A stretch of DNA of 64,000 bases, taken from contig NZ_CP109181.1 in NCBI RefSeq assembly GCF_036248275.1, positions 744,001-808,000 of the forward strand, given 5' to 3'. The notes under the pieces were generated by a model, which saw only the letters and a program-made list of their open reading frames with translations, ran no database searches and was not told where the DNA came from. Origin of the DNA: Streptomyces sp. NBC_01716 (GTDB taxonomy: Bacteria; Actinomycetota; Actinomycetes; Streptomycetales; Streptomycetaceae). The position numbers and the translations under genes were made by a program. Shown here piece by piece: positions 25,566-34,010 of this stretch. Every line of letters begins with the position of its first letter. Positions within the stretch are counted from its first letter, which is position 1.

Positions 25566-26756
25566 TCAGCGTTCCAGTACGAGGGCGAGTCCCTGGCCCA
25601 CACCGATACAGAGCGCGGCGAGACCGGTTCCCGAGCCCGCCGCCGCGAGCTGATGGGCGACGGACCCCGCGAGGCGCGCGCCGGAGGCACCCAACGGGTG
25701 GCCGATGGCGATCGCGCCCCCGCGCGGGTTCACGACGGCGGGGTCCAGCTCGGGCCATTCGGCGAGGCAGCCCAGCGACTGGGCGGCGAACGCCTCGTTG
25801 AGTTCGAACGTGGTGAGGTCGGCGAAGTCCCGGCCCGCCTTGGCCAGCGCCCGGCGTACCGCCTCGACCGGGCCGAGGCCGAAGAGCTGCGGCTCGATGC
25901 CGGTGACGGCGGAGGTCCTGATCCGGGCAAGGGGTTCACGGCCTGTGGCCCGCAGGCCCGCCTCGTCCACGACGAGCAGGGCCGCGGCGCCGTCGTTCAG
26001 CGGTGAGGCGTTGCCCGCAGTGACCGTCCCCGCGCCCTCCTTACGGAAGCTGGGCCGGAGCTTGCCCAGTGCTTCGAGCGATGTGTTGTCGCGGATGCAT
26101 TCGTCGCGTACGAGGTCCGCCCCCGCGTACGGCACGACCTCGGCGTCGTACAGACCCTCGCTCCACGCCCGCGCGGCCTTGCGGTGGCTCTCCAGCGCGA
26201 ACGCGTCCTGCGCGTCGCGGGTGATCGCGTGCTTGTCGGCGATCTGCTCGGCGCCCTCACCGAGCGGAACCGTCCACTCGGCGGGCATCCCGGGGTTCGT
26301 CATGCGCCAGCCGAGCGTTGTCGAGTACATCTGCTGGTGCCCGGCGGGAAAGGCCCGCTCGGGCTTCTGGAGCACCCACGGGGCGCGGGACATGGACTCG
26401 ACGCCGCCCGCGACCACGATCGACGCGTCGCCGAGCGCGACGGCGCGCGCCGCCTGGATGACCGCTTCGAGCCCCGAGCCGCAGAGCCGGTTGACGGTGA
26501 CGCCGGGGACGGACACGGGCAGCCCCGCGAGCAGGGCGGCCATGCGCGCGACATCGCGGTTGTCCTCGCCGGCGCCGTTCGCCGCGCCGAGTACGACGTC
26601 GTCGATCCTGGCCGGGTCGAGCTCGGGCGTACGGTCCACGAGCGCCCGTACGACGTGGGCGGCGAGATCGTCCGGTCGTACGGAGGAGAGCGCGCCGCCG
26701 AACTTGCCGATCGGTGTGCGGACGGCGTCGACGACGTACACGTCACGGATGGTCAT
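25566..26756 (-). CDS. acetyl-CoA C-acyltransferase (thiolase)
   Basis: 396 residues. Acyl-accepting Cys in VNRLCGSGLEAVIQAA (near 90), the second catalytic segment NPRGGAIAIGHPLGASGARL with its His, and the C-terminal ALCIGVGQGLALVLER with its Cys. The whole sequence resembles 3-oxoadipyl-CoA / acetyl-CoA acyltransferases (AANGAGEDNRDVARMAALLAGLP). No pca or paa genes are nearby, so the pathway (beta-oxidation or aromatic degradation) is open. ATG 26756 has GGGGAGAG upstream. Confidence 0.93.
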   Translation of the reverse strand: MTIRDVYVVDAVRTPIGKFGGALSSVRPDDLAAHVVRALVDRTPELDPARIDDVVLGAANGAGEDNRDVARMAALLAGLPVSVPGVTVNRLCGSGLEAVIQAARAVALGDASIVVAGGVESMSRAPWVLQKPERAFPAGHQQMYSTTLGWRMTNPGMPAEWTVPLGEGAEQIADKHAITRDAQDAFALESHRKAARAWSEGLYDAEVVPYAGADLVRDECIRDNTSLEALGKLRPSFRKEGAGTVTAGNASPLNDGAAALLVVDEAGLRATGREPLARIRTSAVTGIEPQLFGLGPVEAVRRALAKAGRDFADLTTFELNEAFAAQSLGCLAEWPELDPAVVNPRGGAIAIGHPLGASGARLAGSVAHQLAAAGSGTGLAALCIGVGQGLALVLER

Positions 26757-26860
26757 CGGCTCTCTCCCCATTGAGTCCACTGGGTCAGCTGTTCACGGAC
26801 GCACTCTTTCATGGGAGGTACATGTAAGCCGAGGGGGAGAGGAGAGTCCCGGACGGCCGG

Positions 26861-27178
26861 TCAGCTCGTCCGGGGCTCCGCCGCGCCGGGCGCGTCCGGC
26901 CTGTCGGGGGTGTCGACGACGCGTGCCGTCAGGCCGTAGTCGACCTCGAAGCCGTCGATCAGCAGCCCTTCGACCGTGCGCGTCTCCGGGTCGATGTCCG
27001 CGACCATGCCGCCGCCCTCGTAGCGCGGATAACCGGACTCGCCTGTCTCTCCGGTCAGCTCGACCACGGCGGACCGCAGTGCGGTCGCCGCGTCCGGCGG
27101 ACCTTCGCCGTCGTCGGTGTGCTCCGGTACCAGCAGGATCTCGAAACGCCGCGGGAACGGGTGCCAGGCAGTGCTCAT
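26861..27178 (-). CDS. conserved hypothetical protein, 105 residues
   Basis: Soluble acidic protein: AWHPFPRRFEILLVPEHTDDGEGPPD, a central region with GYPRYEGGGMVADIDPETRTVEGLLIDGFEVDYGL, and a disordered tail. No family is recognised. The ATG at 27178 has no Shine-Dalgarno; TAGCGT ends 7 nt upstream, so the transcript is probably leaderless. Other in-frame ATGs upstream (27214) would lie beyond that -10 box. Confidence 0.65.
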   Translation of the reverse strand: MSTAWHPFPRRFEILLVPEHTDDGEGPPDAATALRSAVVELTGETGESGYPRYEGGGMVADIDPETRTVEGLLIDGFEVDYGLTARVVDTPDRPDAPGAAEPRTS

Positions 27179-27268
27179 GCTGGTGACGCTAGACAACGGG
27201 CGGGCGGCCCGCATGTCGTCCGGCGGGAGGAGGATGGCGGCGGTAGCGCGACGGTCTCAGGCCGGCTC

Positions 27269-28387
27269 TCAGGTCGACTCGCGCCGTACGGCCAGCGCCC
27301 CCATCAGATCGTGCCGCTCCGGCTCACCGCCGGGATCGCGCACCACCCGGTCGACCAGGGCCGCCAGCCGCTGCCCCGTGACGAGGTCGATCCGTACGGT
27401 GGAGAGCCTCGGCCTCAGCAGGTTGCCGAGCAGCAGGTCGTCGGCGCCGAGCACCGCCACGTCGCCGGGTATGCGGACACCCGCGTCCTGGAGGGCCCTC
27501 ATCAGGAGCATCGCGTACTCGTCGTTGTAGGCGTAGACCGCGTCGAGGCCGAGGCCCTCCCAGCGGGCGGCGAGCGCGGCGGCCGACTCCTCCGTGTACG
27601 AGAGCGGTACCGGCTCGACGCGGGCGCCCGTGGGCGACGCGGCGGCCGCCGCCCGCGCGCCCGCGAGCCGCGGCTCCGAGAAGAGCTCCAGGCCCGGTTC
27701 CCCGGGCATCACGACGCCGATCCGGCGGCGGCCACGCTCCAGCAGATGGCCGACCGCGCAACTGCCGATCTCACGCTGGTCCATGACGAGGGCGTGCGCG
27801 CCCTCGACGCGCCTCGGGCCGAGTGTGATGACGGCCTTCGCGCCGGAGCGCTTGAGTATCTCCACCCCGTGCGGGGTGAGGGCGATCTCGCCGAGGGAGA
27901 CGACGGCGACCGGGCGGAGTTCGGCCCAGGCGCGCGCGGCCTCGTCGCCGTCGAGACCGAGGCTGCCGTACTGGACGACGGTGTAGTCCAACCGCCGCAG
28001 CGCCCACTGGAGTTCGCTGAGGAAGCGGCTGTGCAGGGGGCCGATGGGGACGTTCGCGGTGGGGAGCAGGACAATCCTGGTGTGTCCCGCGCGGAGGCTG
28101 CGCGCGGCGGCGTGGGGGATGTACGCCAGTTCTTCGGCGGCTTCGCGGACCTTGCGGCGGGTGGGCTCGCTGATCCGTACGGCGGAGGTGTTGTTGAGTA
28201 CGTACGAGACGGTGGCCCTGGAGACTCCGGCCAGCCGGGCGACATCGGCGCTGGTGGGGACGGGGCGCTCGGCGGGGCGGCCCACGAGGCGTTCGGCACG
28301 GCTTGGGGGCGGCTGCGGAGGGGGTGGCGAGGGCGGGGCGGGTCTTGGGGACGGTTGTGTGGAGGACTGTTCAGGTAACTGGCTCAT
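27269..28387 (-). CDS. LacI-family transcriptional regulator
   Basis: 372 residues. After a Pro-rich N-terminal stretch of about 40 residues comes the LacI helix-turn-helix (TSADVARLAGVSRATVSYVLNNTSAVRISEPTRRKVREAAEELAYIPHAAARSLRAG). The periplasmic-binding-type effector domain ends with GDVAVLGADDLLLGNLLRPRLSTVRID. Effector unknown; the family responds mostly to sugars or nucleosides. It is divergent from a broken hydrolase gene, and a GAAAG-GCG-CTTTC palindrome lies between them. ATG 28399 is an alternative start. Confidence 0.9.
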   Translation of the reverse strand: MSQLPEQSSTQPSPRPAPPSPPPPQPPPSRAERLVGRPAERPVPTSADVARLAGVSRATVSYVLNNTSAVRISEPTRRKVREAAEELAYIPHAAARSLRAGHTRIVLLPTANVPIGPLHSRFLSELQWALRRLDYTVVQYGSLGLDGDEAARAWAELRPVAVVSLGEIALTPHGVEILKRSGAKAVITLGPRRVEGAHALVMDQREIGSCAVGHLLERGRRRIGVVMPGEPGLELFSEPRLAGARAAAAASPTGARVEPVPLSYTEESAAALAARWEGLGLDAVYAYNDEYAMLLMRALQDAGVRIPGDVAVLGADDLLLGNLLRPRLSTVRIDLVTGQRLAALVDRVVRDPGGEPERHDLMGALAVRREST

Positions 28388-28496
28388 CGCCCCCCGCATC
28401 CTTCCAGACGGATCACCGGCGGGATCCGCCGCCCGGGGTGCGCCGTGGGGTCCGCCGCACGAGTTCGGTTCACCCACCCCGCCAACCACCCCACGG

Positions 28497-28509
28497 GAAA
28501 GGCGCTTTC
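28497..28509. promoter_or_regulatory. candidate LacI-type operator
   Basis: GAAAG-GCG-CTTTC, 5-bp arms around a central GCG, in the divergent region between the LacI gene and the broken hydrolase, 2 nt before the hydrolase GTG. It resembles LacI/GalR-family operators (central CG with AAAG/CTTT arms), though one base longer than the classical form. Confidence 0.4.
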
Positions 28510-28511
28510 GA

Positions 28512-28974
28512 GTGCTCCTGCGTACGAAAGGGACCGTCTCGCGGCTGCACACCCACACCTGGGGCGAGGGCGACCGTGTCGCGCTCCTGATCCACGGCAT
28601 CATGGCCGACCACCGGACCTGGCGCCGGGTGGGGCCCGAACTGGCCACGCGCGGACTGCGCGCGGTCGCCGTCGGTCTGCGCGGCCACGGAGCCGGCGGC
28701 CAAGGTCCTTACGCACCGGAGGACTTCGCCGACGACCTCGTGGAAACTCTGCCCGTACGGCATCGCGCCCGCGTTCGGCGCGGATCTGCGGCCTGCCCGG
28801 CCGGTGGTGCCCTCGCTGGTGACGATCGCCGATCCGAGCCCCATGGTCTCGCCCGAGGACGCGGCGGAGCTGCGGTCGCGCGGCTTCGAGGTCCGGACGG
28901 TCGAGGGCGCGGGACACACCGCGCACCGCGACGACTTCGGCGCGTTCATGGCTTCGCTGAAGGGGTGGATCTGA
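28512..28974 (+). pseudogene. alpha/beta hydrolase with internal deletion and frameshift
   Basis: From the GTG at 28512 the first half is normal: WGEGDRVALLIHGIMADHRTWRRVGPELATRGLRAVAVGLRGHG, ending at EDFADDLVETL near 28750. The family then continues in another frame from about 28755: PVVPSLVTIADPSPMVSPEDAAELRSRGFEV and VEGAGHTAHRDDFGAFMASLKGWI, ending TGA 28972-28974. The middle third, including the nucleophile elbow (GxSxG) and cap, is missing. So a deletion, not divisible by three, joined the two ends. The oxyanion HG and the catalytic His (GAGHTAHRDD) remain, but the product is dead. Confidence 0.8.
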
Positions 28975-29041
28975 GCGCGGAGGGCTCGGACGACGGGACC
29001 CGGGCGCGGGCCGGGGGCGCGGGGGCTCTACCTTCGGTCGG

Positions 29042-29515
29042 ATGAAGCCCTTCACCGACTCCGCCGCCCCCGGCCACTCCCCCGAGCCCCAACTCCCGGG
29101 CAGGAGCGGTCCTTCCGCCACCACCGAGGCCGATCCCCGCGACGTGGGGCCGGTACGCACCTCGTACGCGCCCGACAAGGACGGCGACCCCGATCCCGGC
29201 GAGATCGTCTGGACCTGGGTGCCCTATGAAGAGAACGACGGGCGGGGCAAGGACCGGCCGGTCCTCGTCGTGGCCCGTGAACCCGCCGGGTCGCTGCTCG
29301 CCGTCCAGCTCTCCAGCAAGCGGCACGACCGGGACCACGAGTGGGTGCCGATCGGGGTCGGGCCCTGGGACCGGCAGGGCCGTGAGTCGTGGGTGGATCT
29401 GGACCGGGTGCTGCGGATCCACGACAAGGGCATGCGGCGGGAGGCGTGTGCGCTCGACCGCGGGCGGTTCGACCGGGTCGTACGGCGGCTGCGGGAGCGT
29501 TACGGCTGGCGCTGA
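29042..29515 (+). CDS. PemK/MazF-fold protein
   Basis: 157 residues. After about 45 disordered residues the MazF-like fold begins: DPGEIVWTWVPYEENDGRGKDRPVLVVAREPAGSLLAVQLSSK, then EWVPIGVGPWDRQGRESWVDLDRVLRI. This is the toxin fold of type II systems, which cleaves mRNA. There is no antitoxin gene next to it, as is usual for this conserved Streptomyces gene, so a housekeeping role is as likely. The ATG lacks a Shine-Dalgarno; TACCTT ends 7 nt upstream (probably leaderless). Its last 16 nt overlap the convergent PARG-like gene. Confidence 0.75.
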   Translation: MKPFTDSAAPGHSPEPQLPGRSGPSATTEADPRDVGPVRTSYAPDKDGDPDPGEIVWTWVPYEENDGRGKDRPVLVVAREPAGSLLAVQLSSKRHDRDHEWVPIGVGPWDRQGRESWVDLDRVLRIHDKGMRREACALDRGRFDRVVRRLRERYGWR

Positions 29516-30453
29516 GCCGGTATGCGGGCGCCGCCCGGACCAGCCTGGCCACCTGAGCCGCCCGCGGCCTCCTCCGAGGCGTTCTCCGCGATGTCCTTCG
29601 CGACGTCCGCGAACGTACGGCGGAATGCGGCCAGCGTGGCCGAATCAGCCGTCCGGTCGAGCACCGCGAAGACGACCTGGTCGAAGTGGCGCGCGAACCG
29701 GCCGCCTCCCCCGCCCGCTCCGGCCCCCTCCGGCGGCGCGACGAGCAGAGCCCGGAAGGCGCCGGCCACCCGTGCCGGGTCGTTGCGGAAGACCCCGCAC
29801 CCCCACGCCCCGAGCACGAGGCGCCGGTATCCGCCCGCCACCGCCACCTCCAGGACCCGCTCGGCGCGGGACGCGAGAGTGGCCGGAATTCGCTGGCTCT
29901 CCTCGGGCCGGTCGCGCGCGACGATCCCGGCGTTCGGCGCGGGCGAGGTGAGGAAGCCGACGGTGAACGGGGCGCCGAGCAGCCGGCCCCGGTCGTCGCG
30001 GAAGACCGGCACGCCGGGCGAGTGGATCACGCGGTCGCTGTAGAACGGGCTGCGGTCGGCGCGGTGGTGCGCGTAGAAGTCCGGGGCGCGCAGCAGGGTG
30101 GCGTAGAGGGCCGAGGCCCGGCACAGCGCCTCTTCCTGTGCCTGTGCGCCGTTCAGGTAGCCGCCGCCCGGGTTACGTGCCGACGCGAAGTTCAGCACCG
30201 CCACGGGCCCCGGTGCGGCGGTGACCGTCCGCCGGGCGGCCTGGAGGCTGCTCTCGCCTGTGACCTCGAAGGATGTCGTACGGGATGTGTCCGGGGTGAC
30301 CGGCACGGGCTCCGGGCCGTACAGGCGCGTGCCCTCGGTCGCTGCTGTCAGCAGGGCCGTGAGGGACACCTGGCTGCCGTCCTCCGCGCGGTATCCGCCT
30401 GCCCCGACTATCTCCTCGGTGTGCTTCGCGATCTCCCGCAGCCGTGCGCTCAT
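29500..30453 (-). CDS. TIGR02452 family protein (PARG/macrodomain-like)
   Basis: 317 residues. The poly(ADP-ribose) glycohydrolase signature GGG-X7-QEE is present (NPGGGYLNGAQAQEEAL, residues 96-108). It is preceded by VAVLNFASARN and followed by FYSDRVIHSPGVPVFRDDRG and YRRLVLGAWGCGVFRNDP. TIGR02452/DUF2263 proteins share this macrodomain fold, so removal of ADP-ribose from proteins or nucleic acids is plausible, not proven. The C-terminal 40 residues are disordered. It overlaps the end of the MazF-like gene tail-to-tail by 16 nt. ATG 30453 has AGGA upstream; 30462 is an alternative. Confidence 0.85.
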   Translation of the reverse strand: MSARLREIAKHTEEIVGAGGYRAEDGSQVSLTALLTAATEGTRLYGPEPVPVTPDTSRTTSFEVTGESSLQAARRTVTAAPGPVAVLNFASARNPGGGYLNGAQAQEEALCRASALYATLLRAPDFYAHHRADRSPFYSDRVIHSPGVPVFRDDRGRLLGAPFTVGFLTSPAPNAGIVARDRPEESQRIPATLASRAERVLEVAVAGGYRRLVLGAWGCGVFRNDPARVAGAFRALLVAPPEGAGAGGGGGRFARHFDQVVFAVLDRTADSATLAAFRRTFADVAKDIAENASEEAAGGSGGQAGPGGARIPAQRQP

Positions 30454-30616
30454 GCGAGGCATCCTGGTGGAGACGGCCCGAGCGGGGCAACCGGGTTTCC
30501 CACCCGCGGGGGCACTCTTGTGCGTATCGCCGGAAGTGGCTTTAGGTTGGACGAAGCGCCCCGCCCCGAACTCCGGGACGGGGTCCGGGCACGGTCTTCG
30601 ACAGGAGGATCCGGCC

Positions 30617-31891
30617 ATGTCGTCGGAGGAATTCGCAGCTGCGGGCCCGTCTCTCACCGAGGACGACGCCGAAGCGCTGCTGCGCGGCATATGCTTCAAG
30701 ACAGGTCCGCCCCGCATCGTGGGTGTCGAACTGGAATGGCTCGTACACGATCTGTACGACCCCGAACTGCCCGTTCGGACCGAGCGTCTCGACAAGGCCT
30801 ACACCGGCCTTCGTGACGTGCCCCTGCGATCGGCGCTGACCTTCGAACCGGGCGGCCAGCTGGAACTCAGCTCGGCGCCCGCCTCCTCCCTGATGGAGTG
30901 TGTCGACTCCACAGCGGCGGACCTCGCCGCCGTACGCCGTGAACTGCGTACGGCCGGTCTCACGCTCACCGGCCTCGGACAGGATCCGTGGCACTCGCCG
31001 GGCAGGCTCCTGAAGGAGCCGCGGTACGACGCGATGGAGACCTATCTCGACCGGATCGGCCCCTCGGGCCGCGCCATGATGCGTTCCTCCGCCTCCGTCC
31101 AGGTGTGCCTCGACGCGGGTACCGAGGAGCCGGGCCCTCTCGGGTACGGCAGGCGCTGGCAGCTCGCGCATCTGCTGGGCGCGGTGCTGGTGGCCGCGTT
31201 CGCCAACTCGCCCGTCCAGGCGCGCCGTGTCACCGGCTGGCGTTCCACCCGGCAGGCGCTGTGGACGGATCTCGATCCGGCCCGCACCAATTCGCCCGAC
31301 CTGCGGCGGGAGCCGCGGGCCGCGTGGGCGGCGTACGTACTGGACGCGCCGGTGATGTGTGTCCGGACGGCGGCCGGTCCCTGGGGCGTGCCCGAGGGGC
31401 TGACCTTCCGGAAGTGGATCCGGTCGGGGCTGCCCCGGCCGCCGGCCCGTGCCGACCTCGACTACCACATCTCCACCCTCTTCCCGCCGGTGCGCCCGCG
31501 CGGTCATCTGGAGCTGCGGATGATCGACGCCCAGCCGGGAACCGACGGCTGGCTGGTGCCGCTGGCGGTGACCACCGCGCTGTTCGACGACCCCGAGGCC
31601 GCCGAGACGGTGTACCGCACCGTGAAGCCGCTCGCCGAGACGGCGGGCGCCCTGCCCGCGCCGGGCAATCCGCTCTGGCTCACGGCCGCCCGCCACGGGC
31701 TCACGGACCCCGAGCTGCACGCGGCGGCGGTGGCGTGCTTCGCCGTCGCGCTGGACGCGCTGCCCCGTACGGGTGCCACCAAGGCCGTGCAGAAGGCCGT
31801 CGCCGCCTTCAACGAGCGGTACGTCGTGCCGGGGCGCTGCCCCGCCGACGATATGAACGTCCCCGAAACCGGGAAGGAAATCCGCACATGA
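30617..31891 (+). CDS. egtA: EgtA, glutamate-cysteine ligase of ergothioneine synthesis
   Basis: 424 residues. GCS2-type ligase motifs: GICFKTGPPRIVGVELEWLVHD, the substrate loop FEPGGQLELSSAP, GQDPWHSPGRLLKEPRYDAMETYL and MMRSSASVQVCLDAG. It makes gamma-glutamylcysteine, the sulfur donor for EgtB. The ATG follows AGGAGG at 30603-30608 with 8 nt spacing. First gene of egtABCD; its TGA overlaps the egtB ATG (ATGA). Confidence 0.95.
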   Translation: MSSEEFAAAGPSLTEDDAEALLRGICFKTGPPRIVGVELEWLVHDLYDPELPVRTERLDKAYTGLRDVPLRSALTFEPGGQLELSSAPASSLMECVDSTAADLAAVRRELRTAGLTLTGLGQDPWHSPGRLLKEPRYDAMETYLDRIGPSGRAMMRSSASVQVCLDAGTEEPGPLGYGRRWQLAHLLGAVLVAAFANSPVQARRVTGWRSTRQALWTDLDPARTNSPDLRREPRAAWAAYVLDAPVMCVRTAAGPWGVPEGLTFRKWIRSGLPRPPARADLDYHISTLFPPVRPRGHLELRMIDAQPGTDGWLVPLAVTTALFDDPEAAETVYRTVKPLAETAGALPAPGNPLWLTAARHGLTDPELHAAAVACFAVALDALPRTGATKAVQKAVAAFNERYVVPGRCPADDMNVPETGKEIRT

Positions 31892-33255
31892 CCGAGAACG
31901 CCGGGACACCGGCCGAAACGGCGGACGGGACCACCGAGGGGATACCCGTCGACGCGCTGCGGCGCCGGGCCTTCGACGCGCTGACCACCGCGCGCGAGCG
32001 CACCGCACTCCTCACCTCCTGCGTGGACGAGCCCGAACTGACCGCGCAGCACTCTCCGTTGATGTCCCCGCTGGTGTGGGACCTGGCCCATATCGGCAAT
32101 CAGGAGGAGCAGTGGCTGCTCCGTACGGTCGGCGGCCGGGAGGCCGTCAGGCCGGAGATCGACTCCGTGTACGACGCCTTCGAGCATCCCCGGGCGCTGC
32201 GTCCCACGCTCCCGCTGCTCGCGCCCACGGAGGCGCGCGCGTACGCCTCGGACATCCGGGGCCGGGTGCTGGACATCCTCGACAGCAGTCCGCTGCGCGG
32301 CGGTCCGCTGCTGGACGCTGGATTCGCCTTCGGGATGATCGCGCAGCACGAACAGCAGCACGACGAGACCATGCTGATCACCCATCAGCTGCGCCGGGGC
32401 CCCGCGGCGCTGACGGCGCCGAAGCCCCCGGCCCCCGATCCGGTGGACACGGCGGAGCTGCCGCGTGAAGTCCTGATCCCGGCCGGGGAGTTCAGCATGG
32501 GCACCTCGGCGGAGCCGTGGGCGCTGGACAACGAACGGCCCGCGCACCACCGGCTGGTTCCCGCGTTCCACCTGGACACCGTGCCGGTGACCAACGGGGA
32601 CTATCTGCGGTTCATCGAGGACGGCGGCTACACCGACGAGCGCTGGTGGGCCCCGGCCGGCTGGGACCAGATCCGTGAACACGGCATCGCCGCACCGCTG
32701 TTCTGGCGGCGGGAGGCCGGGCAGTGGACCCGCCGCCGCTTCGGCGTCGTGGAGCCCGTCCCCGTAGACGAGCCGGTGCTGCATGTCAGCTGGTACGAGG
32801 CGGACGCCTACGCCCGCTGGGCCGGGCGGCGGCTGCCGACCGAGGAGGAGTGGGAGAAGGCCGCCCGGCACGACCCGGCCACCGGCCGCTCGCGGCGCCA
32901 CCCGTGGGGCGACGAGGACCCGACCCCCGAGCACGCCAACCTCGGCCAGCGCCATCTTCGGCCGGCGCCCGCGGGCAGTTATCCGCTGGGCGCTTCGCCG
33001 CTGGGCGTACGGCAGTTGATCGGTGACGTGTGGGAGTGGACGTCGAGCGACTTCCTGCCGTATCCCGGCTTCGTCGCCTTCCCCTACCGGGAGTATTCGG
33101 AGGTGTTCTTCGGCGGGGCGCACAAGGTGCTGCGCGGTGGCTCGTTCGCCGTGGACCAGGTGGCGTGCCGCGGCACCTTCCGCAACTGGGACCTGCCGGT
33201 TCGCCGGCAGATCTTCGCCGGGTTCCGTACCGCCCGTTCGGCCGGGGGCGCGTGA
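31888..33255 (+). CDS. egtB: EgtB, hercynine oxygenase (sulfoxide synthase)
   Basis: 455 residues. N-terminal DinB-like helices carry the iron ligands: His in LVWDLAHIGNQEEQWLL and the HxxxHxE-type motif in MIAQHEQQHDETML. The C-terminal formylglycine-generating-enzyme fold contains EVLIPAGEFSMGTS, RRLPTEEEWEKAARHDP, IGDVWEWTSSDFLPYPGF and KVLRGGSFAVD. It joins gamma-glutamylcysteine or cysteine to hercynine with O2, using non-heme iron. Start overlaps egtA by 4 nt; its stop overlaps egtC by 1 nt (TGATG). Confidence 0.96.
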   Translation: MTENAGTPAETADGTTEGIPVDALRRRAFDALTTARERTALLTSCVDEPELTAQHSPLMSPLVWDLAHIGNQEEQWLLRTVGGREAVRPEIDSVYDAFEHPRALRPTLPLLAPTEARAYASDIRGRVLDILDSSPLRGGPLLDAGFAFGMIAQHEQQHDETMLITHQLRRGPAALTAPKPPAPDPVDTAELPREVLIPAGEFSMGTSAEPWALDNERPAHHRLVPAFHLDTVPVTNGDYLRFIEDGGYTDERWWAPAGWDQIREHGIAAPLFWRREAGQWTRRRFGVVEPVPVDEPVLHVSWYEADAYARWAGRRLPTEEEWEKAARHDPATGRSRRHPWGDEDPTPEHANLGQRHLRPAPAGSYPLGASPLGVRQLIGDVWEWTSSDFLPYPGFVAFPYREYSEVFFGGAHKVLRGGSFAVDQVACRGTFRNWDLPVRRQIFAGFRTARSAGGA

Positions 33256-34010
33256 TGTGCCGTCATATCGCTTATGTGGGCCCGCCGGTGGCGCTGCGCG
33301 AGGTGCTGATCGCGCCCGAGTACGCGCTGTACCGGCAGTCGTGGGAGCCGCGCCGGCAGCGGCACGGGACGGTCAACGCGGATGGTTTCGGGGTCGGTTG
33401 GTATGCGGACGGCGACCCGCTGCCCGCGCGCTACCGGCGCCCGGGGCCCATCTGGGGCGATCAGAGCGTGGTAGATCTGGCCAGGGCGGTCAGGAGCACC
33501 GCGGTGCTCGCGGCCGTGCGGGACGCCACCGAGGCGGGCTCGGACGGGGAGGCGGCGGCGGCGCCGTTCGCCTCCGGGCCGTGGCTCTTCAGCCACAACG
33601 GCGCTGTACGGGGCTGGCCGTCGAGCCTGGCGCCGCCGGCCGCCGCCCTCTCCTCCACCGAACTGCTGTCGCTGGACGCCCGGACCGACTCCGCGCTCGT
33701 GTGGGCGCTGGTGCTGCACCGGCTGCGGGAGGGCGACAGCATGGGCCAGGCCCTGGCAGACACGGTCCTGGAGGTAGCCGGGGCGGCGCCGGATTCGCGG
33801 CTGAACCTGCTGCTCACGGACGGTGCGACGGTCACGGCGACCGCCTGGGGGGACACGCTCTGGTATCTCGCCGAGCCCGGCCGGAGCACGGTCGTCGCCT
33901 CGGAGCCGTACGACGACGATCCGCGCTGGTGCGAAGTCCCCGACCACACGCTGCTGGCGGCGACCCGCGCCGACGTCCTGCTCACTCCCCTCAAGGAGCC
34001 CCCCGCGTGA
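33255..34010 (+). CDS. egtC: EgtC, gamma-glutamyl hercynylcysteine sulfoxide hydrolase
   Basis: 251 residues, class II glutamine amidotransferase fold. The N-terminal nucleophile is Cys2 (MCRHIAYVGPPVALREVL). Other fold motifs: VNADGFGVGWYADG and WLFSHNGAVRGWP. It removes the gamma-glutamyl group from the EgtB product. The stop overlaps the egtD GTG by 4 nt (GTGA). Confidence 0.95.
   Translation: MCRHIAYVGPPVALREVLIAPEYALYRQSWEPRRQRHGTVNADGFGVGWYADGDPLPARYRRPGPIWGDQSVVDLARAVRSTAVLAAVRDATEAGSDGEAAAAPFASGPWLFSHNGAVRGWPSSLAPPAAALSSTELLSLDARTDSALVWALVLHRLREGDSMGQALADTVLEVAGAAPDSRLNLLLTDGATVTATAWGDTLWYLAEPGRSTVVASEPYDDDPRWCEVPDHTLLAATRADVLLTPLKEPPA

Noticed and set aside
29042..29515. Toxin-antitoxin operon
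   Set aside because: No antitoxin-like ORF precedes or follows the MazF-fold gene; upstream is the broken hydrolase.
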